From: Methanoculleus formosensis
GTDB lineage: Archaea > Halobacteriota > Methanomicrobia > Methanomicrobiales > Methanoculleaceae
Assembly (NCBI RefSeq): GCF_025384765.1
Contig: NZ_VHLL01000001.1
Location: 496,001 to 560,000, forward strand
Direction of reading: 5' to 3'
DNA: 64,000 bases
A model generated the notes under the pieces. It ran no database searches, had not been told where the DNA came from, and saw nothing but the letters and a program-made list of their open reading frames with translations. The position numbers and the translations under genes are program-made. This document shows, in pieces, positions 52,128 to 61,160 of this stretch; the stretch's first letter is position 1, and the number at the start of each line of letters is the position of its first letter.

Positions 52128-52588
52128 TGTACGCGGTAGTTCAGGTGCGCGGTGTGGTCAACACCAACCATGAGATCAAGGACACCCTGAAGATGCTGCG
52201 CCTGCATCACGTCAACCACTGCGTCCTCGTGCCCGATACGCCAGCGTATCTCGGCATGATCCGCAAAGTGAAGGACTTCGTGGCGTATGGTGAGGTCGAT
52301 GCGGGGACGCTGGCCACCCTCCTGCGCACCCGGGGCAGACTGACCGGGGACGAGAAGCTGACCGACGAATACGTCCGCGCGCATACCCCGTATGCCGACA
52401 TCGACGAGTTCGCGGCAGCACTATGTAGCGGCGAGACGAGTTTCCGTGATCTGGTGGAGATCAAGCCTGTGCTGAGACTGCACCCTCCACGAAAGGGCTA
52501 TAAAACCATCAAGCGAACCTTTCAGCAGGGTGGAGCACTCGGCTACTATGGCCCCCAGATCAACGATCTCCTCTATAAGATGAGGTGA
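52127..52588 (+). CDS. rpl30: Ribosomal protein L30 (uL30)
   Basis: A 153-residue archaeal-length L30 ([60 protein letters not shown]). Archaeal L30 is longer than the bacterial form. The ATG overlaps the S5 stop by one base. Confidence 0.95.
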   Translation: MYAVVQVRGVVNTNHEIKDTLKMLRLHHVNHCVLVPDTPAYLGMIRKVKDFVAYGEVDAGTLATLLRTRGRLTGDEKLTDEYVRAHTPYADIDEFAAALCSGETSFRDLVEIKPVLRLHPPRKGYKTIKRTFQQGGALGYYGPQINDLLYKMR

Positions 52589-52593
52589 GACTG

Positions 52594-53019
52594 ATGCCCG
52601 TAAACAAGAGATCCAAATACAGGGGTTCACGGACCTGCGGCGGCGGTACGCACAAGAACCGGCGTGGCGCCGGCAACAGGGGTGGACGGGGTAGAGCCGG
52701 GCAGCGCGATCACCGCTTCTCTCACTTCTACCTGAAGGGCGAGATAGCCAACGGCAAGCACGGTTTTATCAGCAAGACCTCCGTGCCGGTATCTGCCCTT
52801 GACATCGGTGAGATCGACCAGATGGCCGAAGCGCTGCTTCGTGAAGGGCTTGCCACCCAGGAGGGCGATATCATCGCCCTCGACGCCGCCGAACTCGGCA
52901 TCGATAAGGTGCTTGGCGGTGGAAGAGTCACCCACAAAATGAGTATCTCGGCCCGGGAGTTCTCCGAACGTGCCCGGGCTAAAATCGAGGAGATGGGCGG
53001 TCAGGCAACGACCGTCTGA
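52594..53019 (+). CDS. rpl15: Ribosomal protein L15 (uL15)
   Basis: A 141-residue L15 (MPVNKRSKYRGSRTCGGGTH, KNRRGAGNRGGRGRAGQRDH). ATG 52594 follows GAGGTGAGACT. Its end is 21 bases from secY, the usual L15-SecY junction. Confidence 0.95.
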   Translation: MPVNKRSKYRGSRTCGGGTHKNRRGAGNRGGRGRAGQRDHRFSHFYLKGEIANGKHGFISKTSVPVSALDIGEIDQMAEALLREGLATQEGDIIALDAAELGIDKVLGGGRVTHKMSISAREFSERARAKIEEMGGQATTV

Positions 53020-53040
53020 TCTTCTTTTTCAGGTGAAATT

Positions 53041-54474
53041 ATGGGAGATCTGCTGGATAGATTTGAACCCATCCTTGCAGCGATGCCTGCTGTCAGAGGG
53101 CCGGATGGGCACGTCCACTTTAAGAACAAACTTATGTGGACGACTGCGATTCTGCTCCTCTACTTTGCATTGACCAACATCAATATCTTCGGGCTCTCTC
53201 CTGAGTCGCAGGATATTTTCGGATTGTACCGTGCCCTGCTTGCCGGTGCGAGCGGTTCGCTTCTGCATCTCGGTATTGGGCCGATCGTCACCGCGTCGAT
53301 CGTGCTGCAGCTGCTCAAGGGTGCCGGACTCCTGCAGATCGATACCAGTGAAGCACGTGGGCAGGTCATGTACATGGGCCTGCAGAAACTGCTCATCTTC
53401 GTGATGATCATCGTCGAAGCGTTCCCCATGGTCGCGAGCGGGATGATGATGCCCGATCCGACGGTGGCAACGCAGTTCTTCGGCGGTAATATGCTCACGG
53501 TCTCGCTCCTGATCTTCCTCCAGGTCTGCCTCGGCGGGCTTCTGATCGTGTTGATGGATGAGGTCGTCACCAAATGGGGTGTCGGTTCAGGCGTGGGGCT
53601 CTTCATCGTTGCGGGGGTCTCGCAGGGTCTCGTGAACGGGTTCCTGAACTGGCAGACGGGCACCGATCCCTTCCCGATCGGGTTCTTCCCGCGGCTCTTT
53701 GCGATAGCTACCTCGGGGGCGAACTTCCTCGAGTACTTCGGCACGGACATGCTGGCCCTCATCACGACGATAGCCATCTTTATGGTCATCGTCTACGTGG
53801 AGTCGACCCGTATCGAGATCCCGCTCGCGCACACCGCCGTTCGCGGCGCCCGTGCACGATTCCCGGTGAAGATCATCTATGCGAGCGTTCTGCCGATGAT
53901 CCTCGTCCGGGTGCTGCAGGCGAACGTCCAGATGATCGGAATGCTCCTCTCGAACGCCGGGATAACTATCTTCGGCGAGTTCCAGAGGCAGGTGCCGGTG
54001 AACGGCCTTATGTGGTACATCGCGCCGATCAACGCTCCGCAGGACTGGATGTGGTGGCTCTCCGATCTCGGGCACGCACCGTGGGAGATCATGTTGCGTA
54101 TGGGCATCGATATCACCGTCATGGTGGTCGGGGGCGCGATCTTCGCGCTCTTCTGGGTCAAGACCGCCGGCCTCGACTCGAAGGACGTGGCCCGGCAGAT
54201 CCAGAGAAGCGGGATGCAGATCCCGGGCTACCGGCGGAATGCCCAGGTGCTCGAAAGGTACCTCGACCGCTACATTCCGCGGATCACCGTCATCGGCGGT
54301 GTCTTCATCGGCCTTCTCTCGGTCGTCGCGAACCTCTTCGGTGTGGTCGGCGCGGTCGGGGGAACGGGGTTGCTGCTTGCGGTGAGTATCACCTACCGCC
54401 TCTATGAGGAGGTCGCAAGTCAGCAGATCATGGAGATGTATCCGTTCATGCGGTCGTTCTTCGGGAAAGAATGA
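53041..54474 (+). CDS. secY: SecY/Sec61-alpha, protein-conducting channel
   Basis: A 477-residue ten-helix translocon subunit (MGDLLDRFEPILAAMPAVRG, GIGPIVTASIVLQLLKGAGL, MDEVVTKWGVGSGVGLFIVA, IPLAHTAVRGARARFPVKII, GGTGLLLAVSITYRLYEEVA). Together with SecE and SecG it exports the signal-peptide proteins seen in this window, including the S-layer and VWA proteins. It ends the ribosomal part of the operon. Confidence 0.96.
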   Translation: MGDLLDRFEPILAAMPAVRGPDGHVHFKNKLMWTTAILLLYFALTNINIFGLSPESQDIFGLYRALLAGASGSLLHLGIGPIVTASIVLQLLKGAGLLQIDTSEARGQVMYMGLQKLLIFVMIIVEAFPMVASGMMMPDPTVATQFFGGNMLTVSLLIFLQVCLGGLLIVLMDEVVTKWGVGSGVGLFIVAGVSQGLVNGFLNWQTGTDPFPIGFFPRLFAIATSGANFLEYFGTDMLALITTIAIFMVIVYVESTRIEIPLAHTAVRGARARFPVKIIYASVLPMILVRVLQANVQMIGMLLSNAGITIFGEFQRQVPVNGLMWYIAPINAPQDWMWWLSDLGHAPWEIMLRMGIDITVMVVGGAIFALFWVKTAGLDSKDVARQIQRSGMQIPGYRRNAQVLERYLDRYIPRITVIGGVFIGLLSVVANLFGVVGAVGGTGLLLAVSITYRLYEEVASQQIMEMYPFMRSFFGKE

Positions 54475-54632
54475 GTTCTGGACTCATTCTCTTCCTCTTA
54501 TCCGCACCGCATCTGTTTTTCCCCTGAATGGCCCTCGCGATCGTTTGAGGCCGAAGCATTCCGAAAGGCATTACTCTTTCAGGCGCGGATTTATCTGAAC
54601 AGTGAATGATACCCTTAACGGGAGTGACAAAA

Positions 54633-55208
54633 TTGGGAAAGAAAGTTGTCGTGACGGGGGTTCCGGGTGTCGGAAAGACCACCGTCATCAATGGCGCGAT
54701 GGAGAGGCTGGCGGCTGAAGGCGTTACCTATACACCCGTCAACTTCGGCACGTTCATGTTTGAGGTGGCCAAAAAAGAGAATCTGGTCTCGGACCGGGAT
54801 GAGATGCGCAAGCTGGCAAAAGACGTCCAGAAACGTCTTCAGCAGGCGGCGGCATCGGGGATCGCTGCCGTGAGTGCTGATGCGAACGTCATCATCGACA
54901 CCCACAGCAGCGTCAAGACCCCTACGGGGTTCCTTGCGGGGCTGCCCGAATGGGTGCTCCGTGAGTTGATGCCTGATATCGTCGTGCTGGTGGAGACCGA
55001 CCCCGACCAGATCCTGATGCGCCGGCTCGGTGACGCTTCGAGAACCCGCGACATGGAAGGGTCGCGCGCAATCGCCGAGCACCAGGAGTTCAACCGCGCG
55101 GTCAGCGCGGCATACGCGATGTATACCGGCTGCACCATCAAGATCGTCCGGAACGAAAACTTCCTGCTCGAACAGGGCATCGACGATCTGGTGAGTGTGC
55201 TGAGGTAA
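54633..55208 (+). CDS. adkA: Adenylate kinase, archaeal AdkA type
   Basis: A 191-residue protein with the P-loop VVVTGVPGVGKTTVINGAME and the archaeal-type pattern VNFGTFMFEVAKKENLVSDR, IIDTHSSVKTPTGFLAGLPE. It interconverts AMP, ADP and ATP. The frame is open from ATG 54606, but a TATA box (ATTTATC, 54589-54595) predicts a start near 54617. GGAGTGA at 54621-54627 then sits five bases before TTG 54633, giving the usual family N-terminus. TTG is therefore preferred. Confidence 0.9.
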   Translation: MGKKVVVTGVPGVGKTTVINGAMERLAAEGVTYTPVNFGTFMFEVAKKENLVSDRDEMRKLAKDVQKRLQQAAASGIAAVSADANVIIDTHSSVKTPTGFLAGLPEWVLRELMPDIVVLVETDPDQILMRRLGDASRTRDMEGSRAIAEHQEFNRAVSAAYAMYTGCTIKIVRNENFLLEQGIDDLVSVLR

Positions 55209-55214
55209 CCTGAT

Positions 55215-55835
55215 ATGGTAGACCTGAAGAAGCACGGCCCGACGATCGCCCTCGTCTTCACCATGCTCGTGATGCTCTCATACGGCATCGAGGGTATACG
55301 GGTGACGGTCGGCCTCGCGATGGATGCAGTACTCGGCCCCTTCATCGACACCCTCGGGGTGCCGTTCTTCGTCATGATCCTGATCCTCTCGAGCATCACG
55401 GGCCTCTACTCCTCGCTCGTCCAGAAGTACACCATCGACTACGAGAAGATGCAGGAGACGCAGGCGAAGATGAAGGTGTTCCAGAAGGAGTTCCGGGAGG
55501 CCCAGCTCTCCGGGGACGAAAAGAGGATCAAGAAACTCCAGGGGAAGCAGGAGCGAATGATGCAGGACCAGCTTGAGTTCTCCCGGCAGCAATTCACGCC
55601 GATGGCGATCATCCTCGTGCTCTCCGTGCCGATCTTCTTCTGGCTTCTTCTGCGGCTCCCGCCGATCGGGACAGAGACCGCGCTCGCAAACGGCATCGTG
55701 ATGCCCTTCCTGGGAGCGGTCACCCTCTCGGACATTGCGTTCTGGATCGTCCCGGCCTGGATCTTGTGGTACATGCTCTGCTCGCTGACCGTCAGCCAGG
55801 TGATCAGGAAGTCCCTCAACATCGGAGGGCTCTGA
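55215..55835 (+). CDS. EMC3/TMCO1 family (DUF106), Oxa1-superfamily membrane insertase
   Basis: A 206-residue membrane protein with an N-terminal helix pair, a cytoplasmic coiled coil (DYEKMQETQAKMKVFQKEFR, KKLQGKQERMMQDQLEFSRQ) and two or three C-terminal helices. This is the layout of archaeal DUF106 proteins, which belong to the Oxa1 superfamily and are thought to help insert membrane proteins. It lies between adkA and cmk, downstream of secY, as in many archaea. Confidence 0.85.
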   Translation: MVDLKKHGPTIALVFTMLVMLSYGIEGIRVTVGLAMDAVLGPFIDTLGVPFFVMILILSSITGLYSSLVQKYTIDYEKMQETQAKMKVFQKEFREAQLSGDEKRIKKLQGKQERMMQDQLEFSRQQFTPMAIILVLSVPIFFWLLLRLPPIGTETALANGIVMPFLGAVTLSDIAFWIVPAWILWYMLCSLTVSQVIRKSLNIGGL

Positions 55836-56380
55836 TGCGGATCACCATCAGTGGCCCGCCGGGGAGCGGCACTACGTCGCTCGCCCGCTACCTTGCCGGG
55901 AAGCACGGGCTCGACCTCATCTCTGCAGGGGAAGTCTTTCGCCAGCTCGCGAAGGAGCACGGCATGGAACTCGCCGAGTTCGGGAAGTTCGCGGAGAGCG
56001 ATCCCTCGGTCGACCGGATGATCGACGCCCGGCAAAAAGAGATCGGTGAAGCCTCCGACGACATCATCGTCGAGGGCAGGCTCTCGGGCAGGATGGTCGA
56101 GAACGCCGATCTCCGGATCTGGCTCTCCGCATCGATCTCCTGCCGGGCAAAACGCATCGCGGGACGCGACGGAATGGACGAGGAGGGAGCCCTGATCTAT
56201 ACCGAGAACCGGCAGCGTTCGGAGACCACTCGCTACCGGAGTTACTATGGTATCGATATCGACGACCTCTCGCCGTACGACATCGTCCTCTCGTCAGGGA
56301 CCTTCGGCGTGGACGCTCTCGCCGCGATCGTAGATGCCGCTATCGAGTGCCTCGCCCGGCAGCGGGAAGGCGCTCGTTAG
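55835..56380 (+). CDS. cmk: Cytidylate kinase, archaeal type
   Basis: A 181-residue P-loop kinase (MRITISGPPGSGTTSLARYL, GLDLISAGEVFRQLAKEHGM, IIVEGRLSGRMVENADLRIW). It phosphorylates CMP and dCMP. It overlaps the preceding gene by one base. In many archaea cbf5 and L14e/L34e genes follow; here the operon ends and a repeat begins. Confidence 0.92.
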   Translation: MRITISGPPGSGTTSLARYLAGKHGLDLISAGEVFRQLAKEHGMELAEFGKFAESDPSVDRMIDARQKEIGEASDDIIVEGRLSGRMVENADLRIWLSASISCRAKRIAGRDGMDEEGALIYTENRQRSETTRYRSYYGIDIDDLSPYDIVLSSGTFGVDALAAIVDAAIECLARQREGAR

Positions 56381-56522
56381 CGAAAGAGCACTTCATCTTA
56401 TTTTTTCGTCTGTTGCCTCTCGTTGTGCCGCGGGAGCCCTGGAGTTGTCCATTTCTGGCGCAGAGGGGGAGCCTTGCTCTACAGAGTGGAGGCAGCCTTC
56501 GCTTCACAGGTTGCCACATGGT

Positions 56523-56722
56523 AGCCCCCACCCCGCCCGCGCTTCGCGCTCCTCCCCCGCCCACGAGGGGCGGGGGCAGTGTGTGGCGATATCCCCTGGA
56601 AATCCGTGCCCTGGGCATAGATATTTTTCCAGGCATTTTCTGTGCAGTGAACTGTGGGGGGTATCGCCATTGGGGAGGCGGCTCGCGGGGAGGGGAGCAT
56701 CCCCTCCCCTGGGGAAGAGACT
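56523..56722. repeat. Intergenic repeat element, copy B
   Basis: The second copy of the element at 38936-39262. Here the GC-rich block (56523-56610) is followed by the TATCGCCA/G-run block (56642-56722, ending in CCCCTCCCCTGGGG). The shared 23-base exact run lies at 56534-56556. The whole interval 56381-56819, between cmk and atpD, carries no supported gene. Confidence 0.7.
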
Positions 56723-56819
56723 ATGATACGCGACAGATTCCTGCTCGCGTCACACCCCGTCCCGTGCCCTCGAAGTAACGACCTGCACCCGAGCCCGAAC
56801 GGTGGGACGAAATCGTCCA

Positions 56820-57464
56820 TCAAAGCCCGGTGCCCCTCTTCGCCTTTATCTTTTTGATGCGCCGGAGCCGTGTCCATTCCTGCCGCTCCATCTCGTCGCG
56901 CTGATCATCGATGAACCGGCGCAGCTCCGTGAGTTCCGGGATGACCTTGAACTCCAGCGCGTTCACCCTCCGCCGGGTCTTCTCGATATCGTCGAGGAGT
57001 TGCCTGACTCCTCCCTCGCGTTCGGCGGTTGCGATGATTGCTTCGAGGAGTTCCTCGTAGGCATCGGCCGCGTCGTCGATGACCGACGATGTCCCGAGGA
57101 TACCGTAACCCCGCTGGTCGAGCGTCTTTCTCACCATCACCGGTTCGAGGTCGGGGAGCCGCACCCCGAAGACGTTCTTGTGTCCGGCTACATAGGACGG
57201 ACTGGTCTCCACCGAGAGCGCTGCAAGGAGCACTCCCGTCGCCCCTTCCATCATGGCGGCGGTCGCTGCCATCTCCTGTGCCCCGGCGTATCTCTCCTCG
57301 AGTGCCTGGCGCTCTTCTGCGGCCTCTTCGGTGAGCCTGACCAGTTCCAGCATCATGCCGTCGAGTTTCATCGATAATAGCCGGTGCACCCGCTCTGCAA
57401 GCGCCAGCCGCCGTTTGACGATCAGGAGGCCGGCCCGGGTAGGTTTAATCTCGTCGACCACCAT
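56820..57464 (-). CDS. atpD: A/V-type ATP synthase subunit D
   Basis: A 214-residue mostly helical protein with the subunit D signature EIKPTRAGLLIVKRRLALAE and RVNALEFKVIPELTELRRFI. It forms the central rotor shaft. It starts 10 bases after subunit C on the same strand. The rest of the A-type ATPase operon is not here, which is unusual. Confidence 0.9.
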   Translation of the reverse strand: MVVDEIKPTRAGLLIVKRRLALAERVHRLLSMKLDGMMLELVRLTEEAAEERQALEERYAGAQEMAATAAMMEGATGVLLAALSVETSPSYVAGHKNVFGVRLPDLEPVMVRKTLDQRGYGILGTSSVIDDAADAYEELLEAIIATAEREGGVRQLLDDIEKTRRRVNALEFKVIPELTELRRFIDDQRDEMERQEWTRLRRIKKIKAKRGTGL

Positions 57465-57474
57465 GATCTCTCTC

Positions 57475-58602
57475 CTACAGGACAATATACTGCCATATCC
57501 GCTCGGGTGCGAGATCGAATGCTTTTCCCCGCGCGATCGCCCGCAGGTTCGCGACCTCGTACTTCTTTCGTTCGAGGTAGGCAAGCACCGGCAGAACCGA
57601 GAACGGGTGCCGCCGGGAGAGGGCGTCCAGGTGGTGGAGCCTGACCCGGGTGACCGCCATCTCGATCTCGTGAACGGGCCGCCTGCGCCGGTGCCATCGC
57701 CGCCAGACCAGTTCTGCAGCGTCGATGCTCGCGAAGCCCGGGTCCTGCCGGTGTTCGCGCACCGCCTGGACGAGAACCGGGACGATATCGGTCTTGAGGA
57801 AGATGCTGACGAATTCCTCCTCCGTCTCGATGCCGTAGAGCCTCTGGAAGAGGGCGACGGGGACACGGCCGCCGGGGATCATCGTCCGGTCGATGGTCGT
57901 GATATCGCATGCCTCAACTGAGCAGTGGAGCCGGAGGAGGTTTTTCATGTTGGCGATATCGATCTCGAATCGGAGGTAGGCGTTCAGTTCCCGGCACCCG
58001 CTGCACCCGGTCGTGGCAAGATTGAGGAGGCTCGCGTAGTATTGCCGGTAAAGTTCGTTCTCGATATGGGCAAAGGCGCCCTTCTCGCCGCAGATCCGGT
58101 AGTACTCCGCAAGAACCGGGTAGAGTCGCCACCCCTGGAGCGCCTCGATAGCCTCGCCGCAGTTCGTGAAGGAGAGGAGACGGTCGAGGAGCGCGGCGTC
58201 GAGTTCCCCCGCCGGAACGAGGAGATCGCGGATCTGGCGTCGGGAGATATCGTATACCGTGCCCCGCAGGATTGCCATGACGTTAGCGATATCCCACCGG
58301 TTGAGGTATTCCCCGGTCAGGGTCCGGAGGTCGCCGGGAGCGATCGCCATGGCGTCCCGGAATGACTGCGCCAGGTTATGGTTCACCGCCTCCTCGATGA
58401 GATGGGCACCGGAGAAGTCGTGTGCGAGATCCAGGACATGCTGCCGGTACGTCTCCTGCCGGGTGAGGTGAGCGACGATCTCCGGTATGCTCATTCGCAT
58501 GATCCGCAGGTAATCGGCACGGGGGAAGAGCGCCGTCCTCTTTACCCGGAACCGGGTGCAGGCGTAGATGTACGAGGGGGAGGTCACGCCCAGCGGGGAC
58601 AT
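57475..58602 (-). CDS. atpC: A/V-type ATP synthase subunit C
   Basis: A 375-residue helical protein of the V-type subunit C/d family (YIYACTRFRVKRTALFPRAD, TVYDISRRQIRDLLVPAGEL, RFEIDIANMKNLLRLHCSVE, ERKKYEVANLRAIARGKAFD). It sits between the rotor shaft and the membrane ring. A TATA-like TTTATACA lies about 35 bases upstream on this strand. It forms a two-gene unit with atpD. Confidence 0.88.
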   Translation of the reverse strand: MSPLGVTSPSYIYACTRFRVKRTALFPRADYLRIMRMSIPEIVAHLTRQETYRQHVLDLAHDFSGAHLIEEAVNHNLAQSFRDAMAIAPGDLRTLTGEYLNRWDIANVMAILRGTVYDISRRQIRDLLVPAGELDAALLDRLLSFTNCGEAIEALQGWRLYPVLAEYYRICGEKGAFAHIENELYRQYYASLLNLATTGCSGCRELNAYLRFEIDIANMKNLLRLHCSVEACDITTIDRTMIPGGRVPVALFQRLYGIETEEEFVSIFLKTDIVPVLVQAVREHRQDPGFASIDAAELVWRRWHRRRRPVHEIEMAVTRVRLHHLDALSRRHPFSVLPVLAYLERKKYEVANLRAIARGKAFDLAPERIWQYIVL

Positions 58603-58686
58603 ACACCCCCATTACCGTCACCCTGTATAAATGCGCACCCGGGTCGGCCGGGAGGTATCGGCGGCAGCATGGCGTACCCGGGAGGG

Positions 58687-59148
58687 TTAGCGCACCGGCA
58701 TGACGATCATCGTCAGCAGTTCGCTCTCTGGACACTCCGGTCCGTTGTAATAGCACTCGTAGACGGTGCCGGTGGGCGTAAGAGCGTTCTTCTCTATCCA
58801 GCCCGCCATCTCGCCGTATGTCGAGGCCATGTCCCTGTAGGGGCCGCGGTACATGCAGAAGACGACGTTGCCTTCCCCGATAGCGCCTGACTGGATATCT
58901 CCCTTCCCCGGCAATGCTCTCAGTACTGGAAATCCGATCTCGACGTCGAGATCCTGCATGTCCATGTTGTGATACGCCACATAGGGGACGTCTGAGAGCA
59001 TCTCCCGCAGTTCCTCCAGGTGTTCGGCTATTCTGCAGTATCCCTCACCGATCAGCATGGGCAGATCTTCGACGTTTGCTCTGGTGCGGATGGATAGGGT
59101 GGGTTGCTCTCGCTTCCGTAGCATCTCGATCTTTGATACTCTTGGCAT
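58687..59148 (-). CDS. GyrI-like / AraC effector-binding domain protein
   Basis: A 153-residue standalone effector-binding domain (REQPTLSIRTRANVEDLP, DLDVEIGFPVLRALPGKGD, CMYRGPYRDMASTYGEMAGW, YECYYNGPECPESELLTMIV). The fold binds small molecules in multidrug-sensing regulators or acts as a stand-alone sensor or hydrolase. There is no DNA-binding domain. Confidence 0.78.
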   Translation of the reverse strand: MPRVSKIEMLRKREQPTLSIRTRANVEDLPMLIGEGYCRIAEHLEELREMLSDVPYVAYHNMDMQDLDVEIGFPVLRALPGKGDIQSGAIGEGNVVFCMYRGPYRDMASTYGEMAGWIEKNALTPTGTVYECYYNGPECPESELLTMIVMPVR

Positions 59149-59326
59149 CTCGTTCCTCCGGTTTGTTCTCTTCTCCCGATGGCGCGTTCTCTCTACGGGC
59201 GCTCAAGGTTTACTCTTCTCATGCGATCATTCCATCCCATCCTTCAAAATACCTTCTGCAGAAGGGTTGCCTCCCGCCGCTCATCGATAAGATTCATATC
59301 CCGCGCCGTCAACCCCATCGATCGTC

Positions 59327-60319
59327 ATGCCCTGTTCGGTCGTGACGGGGGACCTCTTTGCCGGCCACGACGCGCCCGGCCACCCCGAGTCGCAGGCACG
59401 CCTCGATGCCGCTCTCGCGGGGGTGCCGGTCGGTGTCCGCCGCATCGCCCCGGAACAGGCGACGCCGGACGACCTGGCGCTGGTGCATACCCGGCGGCAT
59501 ATCGAGGAAGTCCGTTCGTTCTGCCGGGAGTGCCTGCCGGGCCGTGCCCGTTACCTTGACCCGGACACCTACGTCACCTCCCGTTCTTTCGACGCGGCTC
59601 TCTATGCGGCGGGGGCTGCATGGCAGGCGGTGGAGCGGGCGCTTTCAGGGGAGCACTGCTTCGCTCTCGTCCGCCCGCCGGGGCACCATGCCGGCCCCGA
59701 TCGGGCGATGGGGTTCTGCCTCTTCAACAACGTCGCCGTCGCGGCGGCACGGGCGCTCCGCGAGGTCGACCGGGTGGCGGTCGTGGACTGGGACCTGCAC
59801 CACGGTAACGGGACGGAGGCGATCTTTTACGGGAGCGACCGGGTGCTCTTCTGCTCGGTCCACCAGGCGGGGCTCTTCCCCGGCACCGGGTGGCCGGAGG
59901 AGCAGGGCGCCGGCCCGGGCGTCGGGTATACCGTCAACGCGCCCCTCGAACCCGGCTCGACCGGCGCCGACTACGCCCTGGTCTTTCGCGAGATCTTCGT
60001 TCCGATGCTCCGGCGGTTCGACCCGGACGTCGTCCTGGTCTCGGCAGGCCAGGACGCGCTCGTCGGTGATCCGCTCGGCTCGATGCTCCTTGAGCCGGAC
60101 GACTTCGGAACCCTGGCGGGGATGCTCGTGGACGCGAGCCCTGCACCTCTCGCACTGGTGCTCGAGGGAGGCTACGGGCGGCTGCATGGAGCAGCCATCG
60201 GAGCGATCCTTGCCACCCTCGACGGAGCCCGCTTCAAGCCCGGTGGCGGTGTGGTGAAGGCAGGCACCCGGCGCCTCGTGGAGGCGTATGCCGCCGGCAG
60301 GCGTGCCGTCCCCCGGTGA
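59327..60319 (+). CDS. Histone deacetylase-like amidohydrolase
   Basis: A 330-residue HDAC/acetoin-utilisation (AcuC/class II-like) protein. It has the active-site RPPGHHAGPDRAMGFCLFNN, the metal ligands in DWDLHHGNGTEAIF, and a third acidic ligand in SAGQDALVGDPLG (usual form SAGFDAH). LEGGYG follows. In archaea such enzymes may act on acetylated proteins, polyamines or small amides. It has no obvious partner. Confidence 0.9.
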   Translation: MPCSVVTGDLFAGHDAPGHPESQARLDAALAGVPVGVRRIAPEQATPDDLALVHTRRHIEEVRSFCRECLPGRARYLDPDTYVTSRSFDAALYAAGAAWQAVERALSGEHCFALVRPPGHHAGPDRAMGFCLFNNVAVAAARALREVDRVAVVDWDLHHGNGTEAIFYGSDRVLFCSVHQAGLFPGTGWPEEQGAGPGVGYTVNAPLEPGSTGADYALVFREIFVPMLRRFDPDVVLVSAGQDALVGDPLGSMLLEPDDFGTLAGMLVDASPAPLALVLEGGYGRLHGAAIGAILATLDGARFKPGGGVVKAGTRRLVEAYAAGRRAVPR

Positions 60320-60368
60320 AGGGATCAGGTTCATCGTCTCTCCGGTCGACCTCGGGGAGGTGAATAGA

Positions 60369-60941
60369 ATGCCCGACCGAACTCCGGTTCTCATGGCTCT
60401 CCTCCTTGTCGCGCTCGCCTTCATTCCGGCCGTCTCTGCCGTCACGGTCTATCCCGGAAGCGAGGTTCTACTCGCAGGGACGAGCACGGGAAGCGATACC
60501 GTCTACCTCTTCGTGACCGGCCCGAACCTCCCGCCCGCCGGCGGGCGACTTGATAATCCGCATACGGCTGTCCGTTCCGGGAACCCGGGGAGTTTCACGA
60601 GGGTGCCGGTCGGTGCCGACGACCGCTGGACCTACCGCTGGAGGACGGGTGAGGCCGGGCTTGACCCCGGGACGTACACCGTCTACGCCGTGGACGCGCC
60701 CGTAGACCGCCGGAACCTCTCCGGTCACGGATATACGACCCTCCCCATCACCCTCGGTTCGTCGCCGCCGGCCCCGGCAACCGGGACTGTTGTTCTGGCC
60801 ACCCCGGCACCTGCGGAATCGGAGTCCCCGGAAATGCCGATGGCGACTCCTGAAACTATCCCCACGACGGCGGCGCCAGTTTCCGCCCTTGCAGCGTGCA
60901 GCGCGGTGCTTCTGGCGGTGGCGGTTCTCGTTCGGCGGTGA
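60369..60941 (+). CDS. Secreted single-module S-layer-related protein
   Basis: A 190-residue protein with a signal peptide (RTPVLMALLLVALAFIPAVS), one Ig-like module and a C-terminal Pro/Thr-rich stretch and hydrophobic helix ending RR. The module reads PGSEVLLAGTSTGSDTVYLF then VTGPNLPPAGG and GTYTVYAVDAP, and matches the S-layer module with VYLFMTGPNLPG and GSYTIYAVSDV (gene at 17041). The C-terminal helix resembles a membrane anchor without the PGF motif. GGAGGTGA at 60355-60362 decides the ATG. It may be an accessory surface protein derived from the S-layer. Confidence 0.75.
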   Translation: MPDRTPVLMALLLVALAFIPAVSAVTVYPGSEVLLAGTSTGSDTVYLFVTGPNLPPAGGRLDNPHTAVRSGNPGSFTRVPVGADDRWTYRWRTGEAGLDPGTYTVYAVDAPVDRRNLSGHGYTTLPITLGSSPPAPATGTVVLATPAPAESESPEMPMATPETIPTTAAPVSALAACSAVLLAVAVLVRR

Positions 60942-61160
60942 TCCGACCCGGGTCGGCGGAACATATATATCCAACAATGCACTATTTTGTACAAAGATGT
61001 TTACCGAATCTCGTGGGCCATCCACCCCGTCCGTTGCTTCCGGGAACGCTCCTGGAGGACTTTTCTGGCCTCTCCCTCAGCCACGTTGGCGTCCATACTG
61101 ATATCTCCCCATACTCAACCCGGATCGCCCGTCGAACCCCATACTTCAAAGACTGATATC

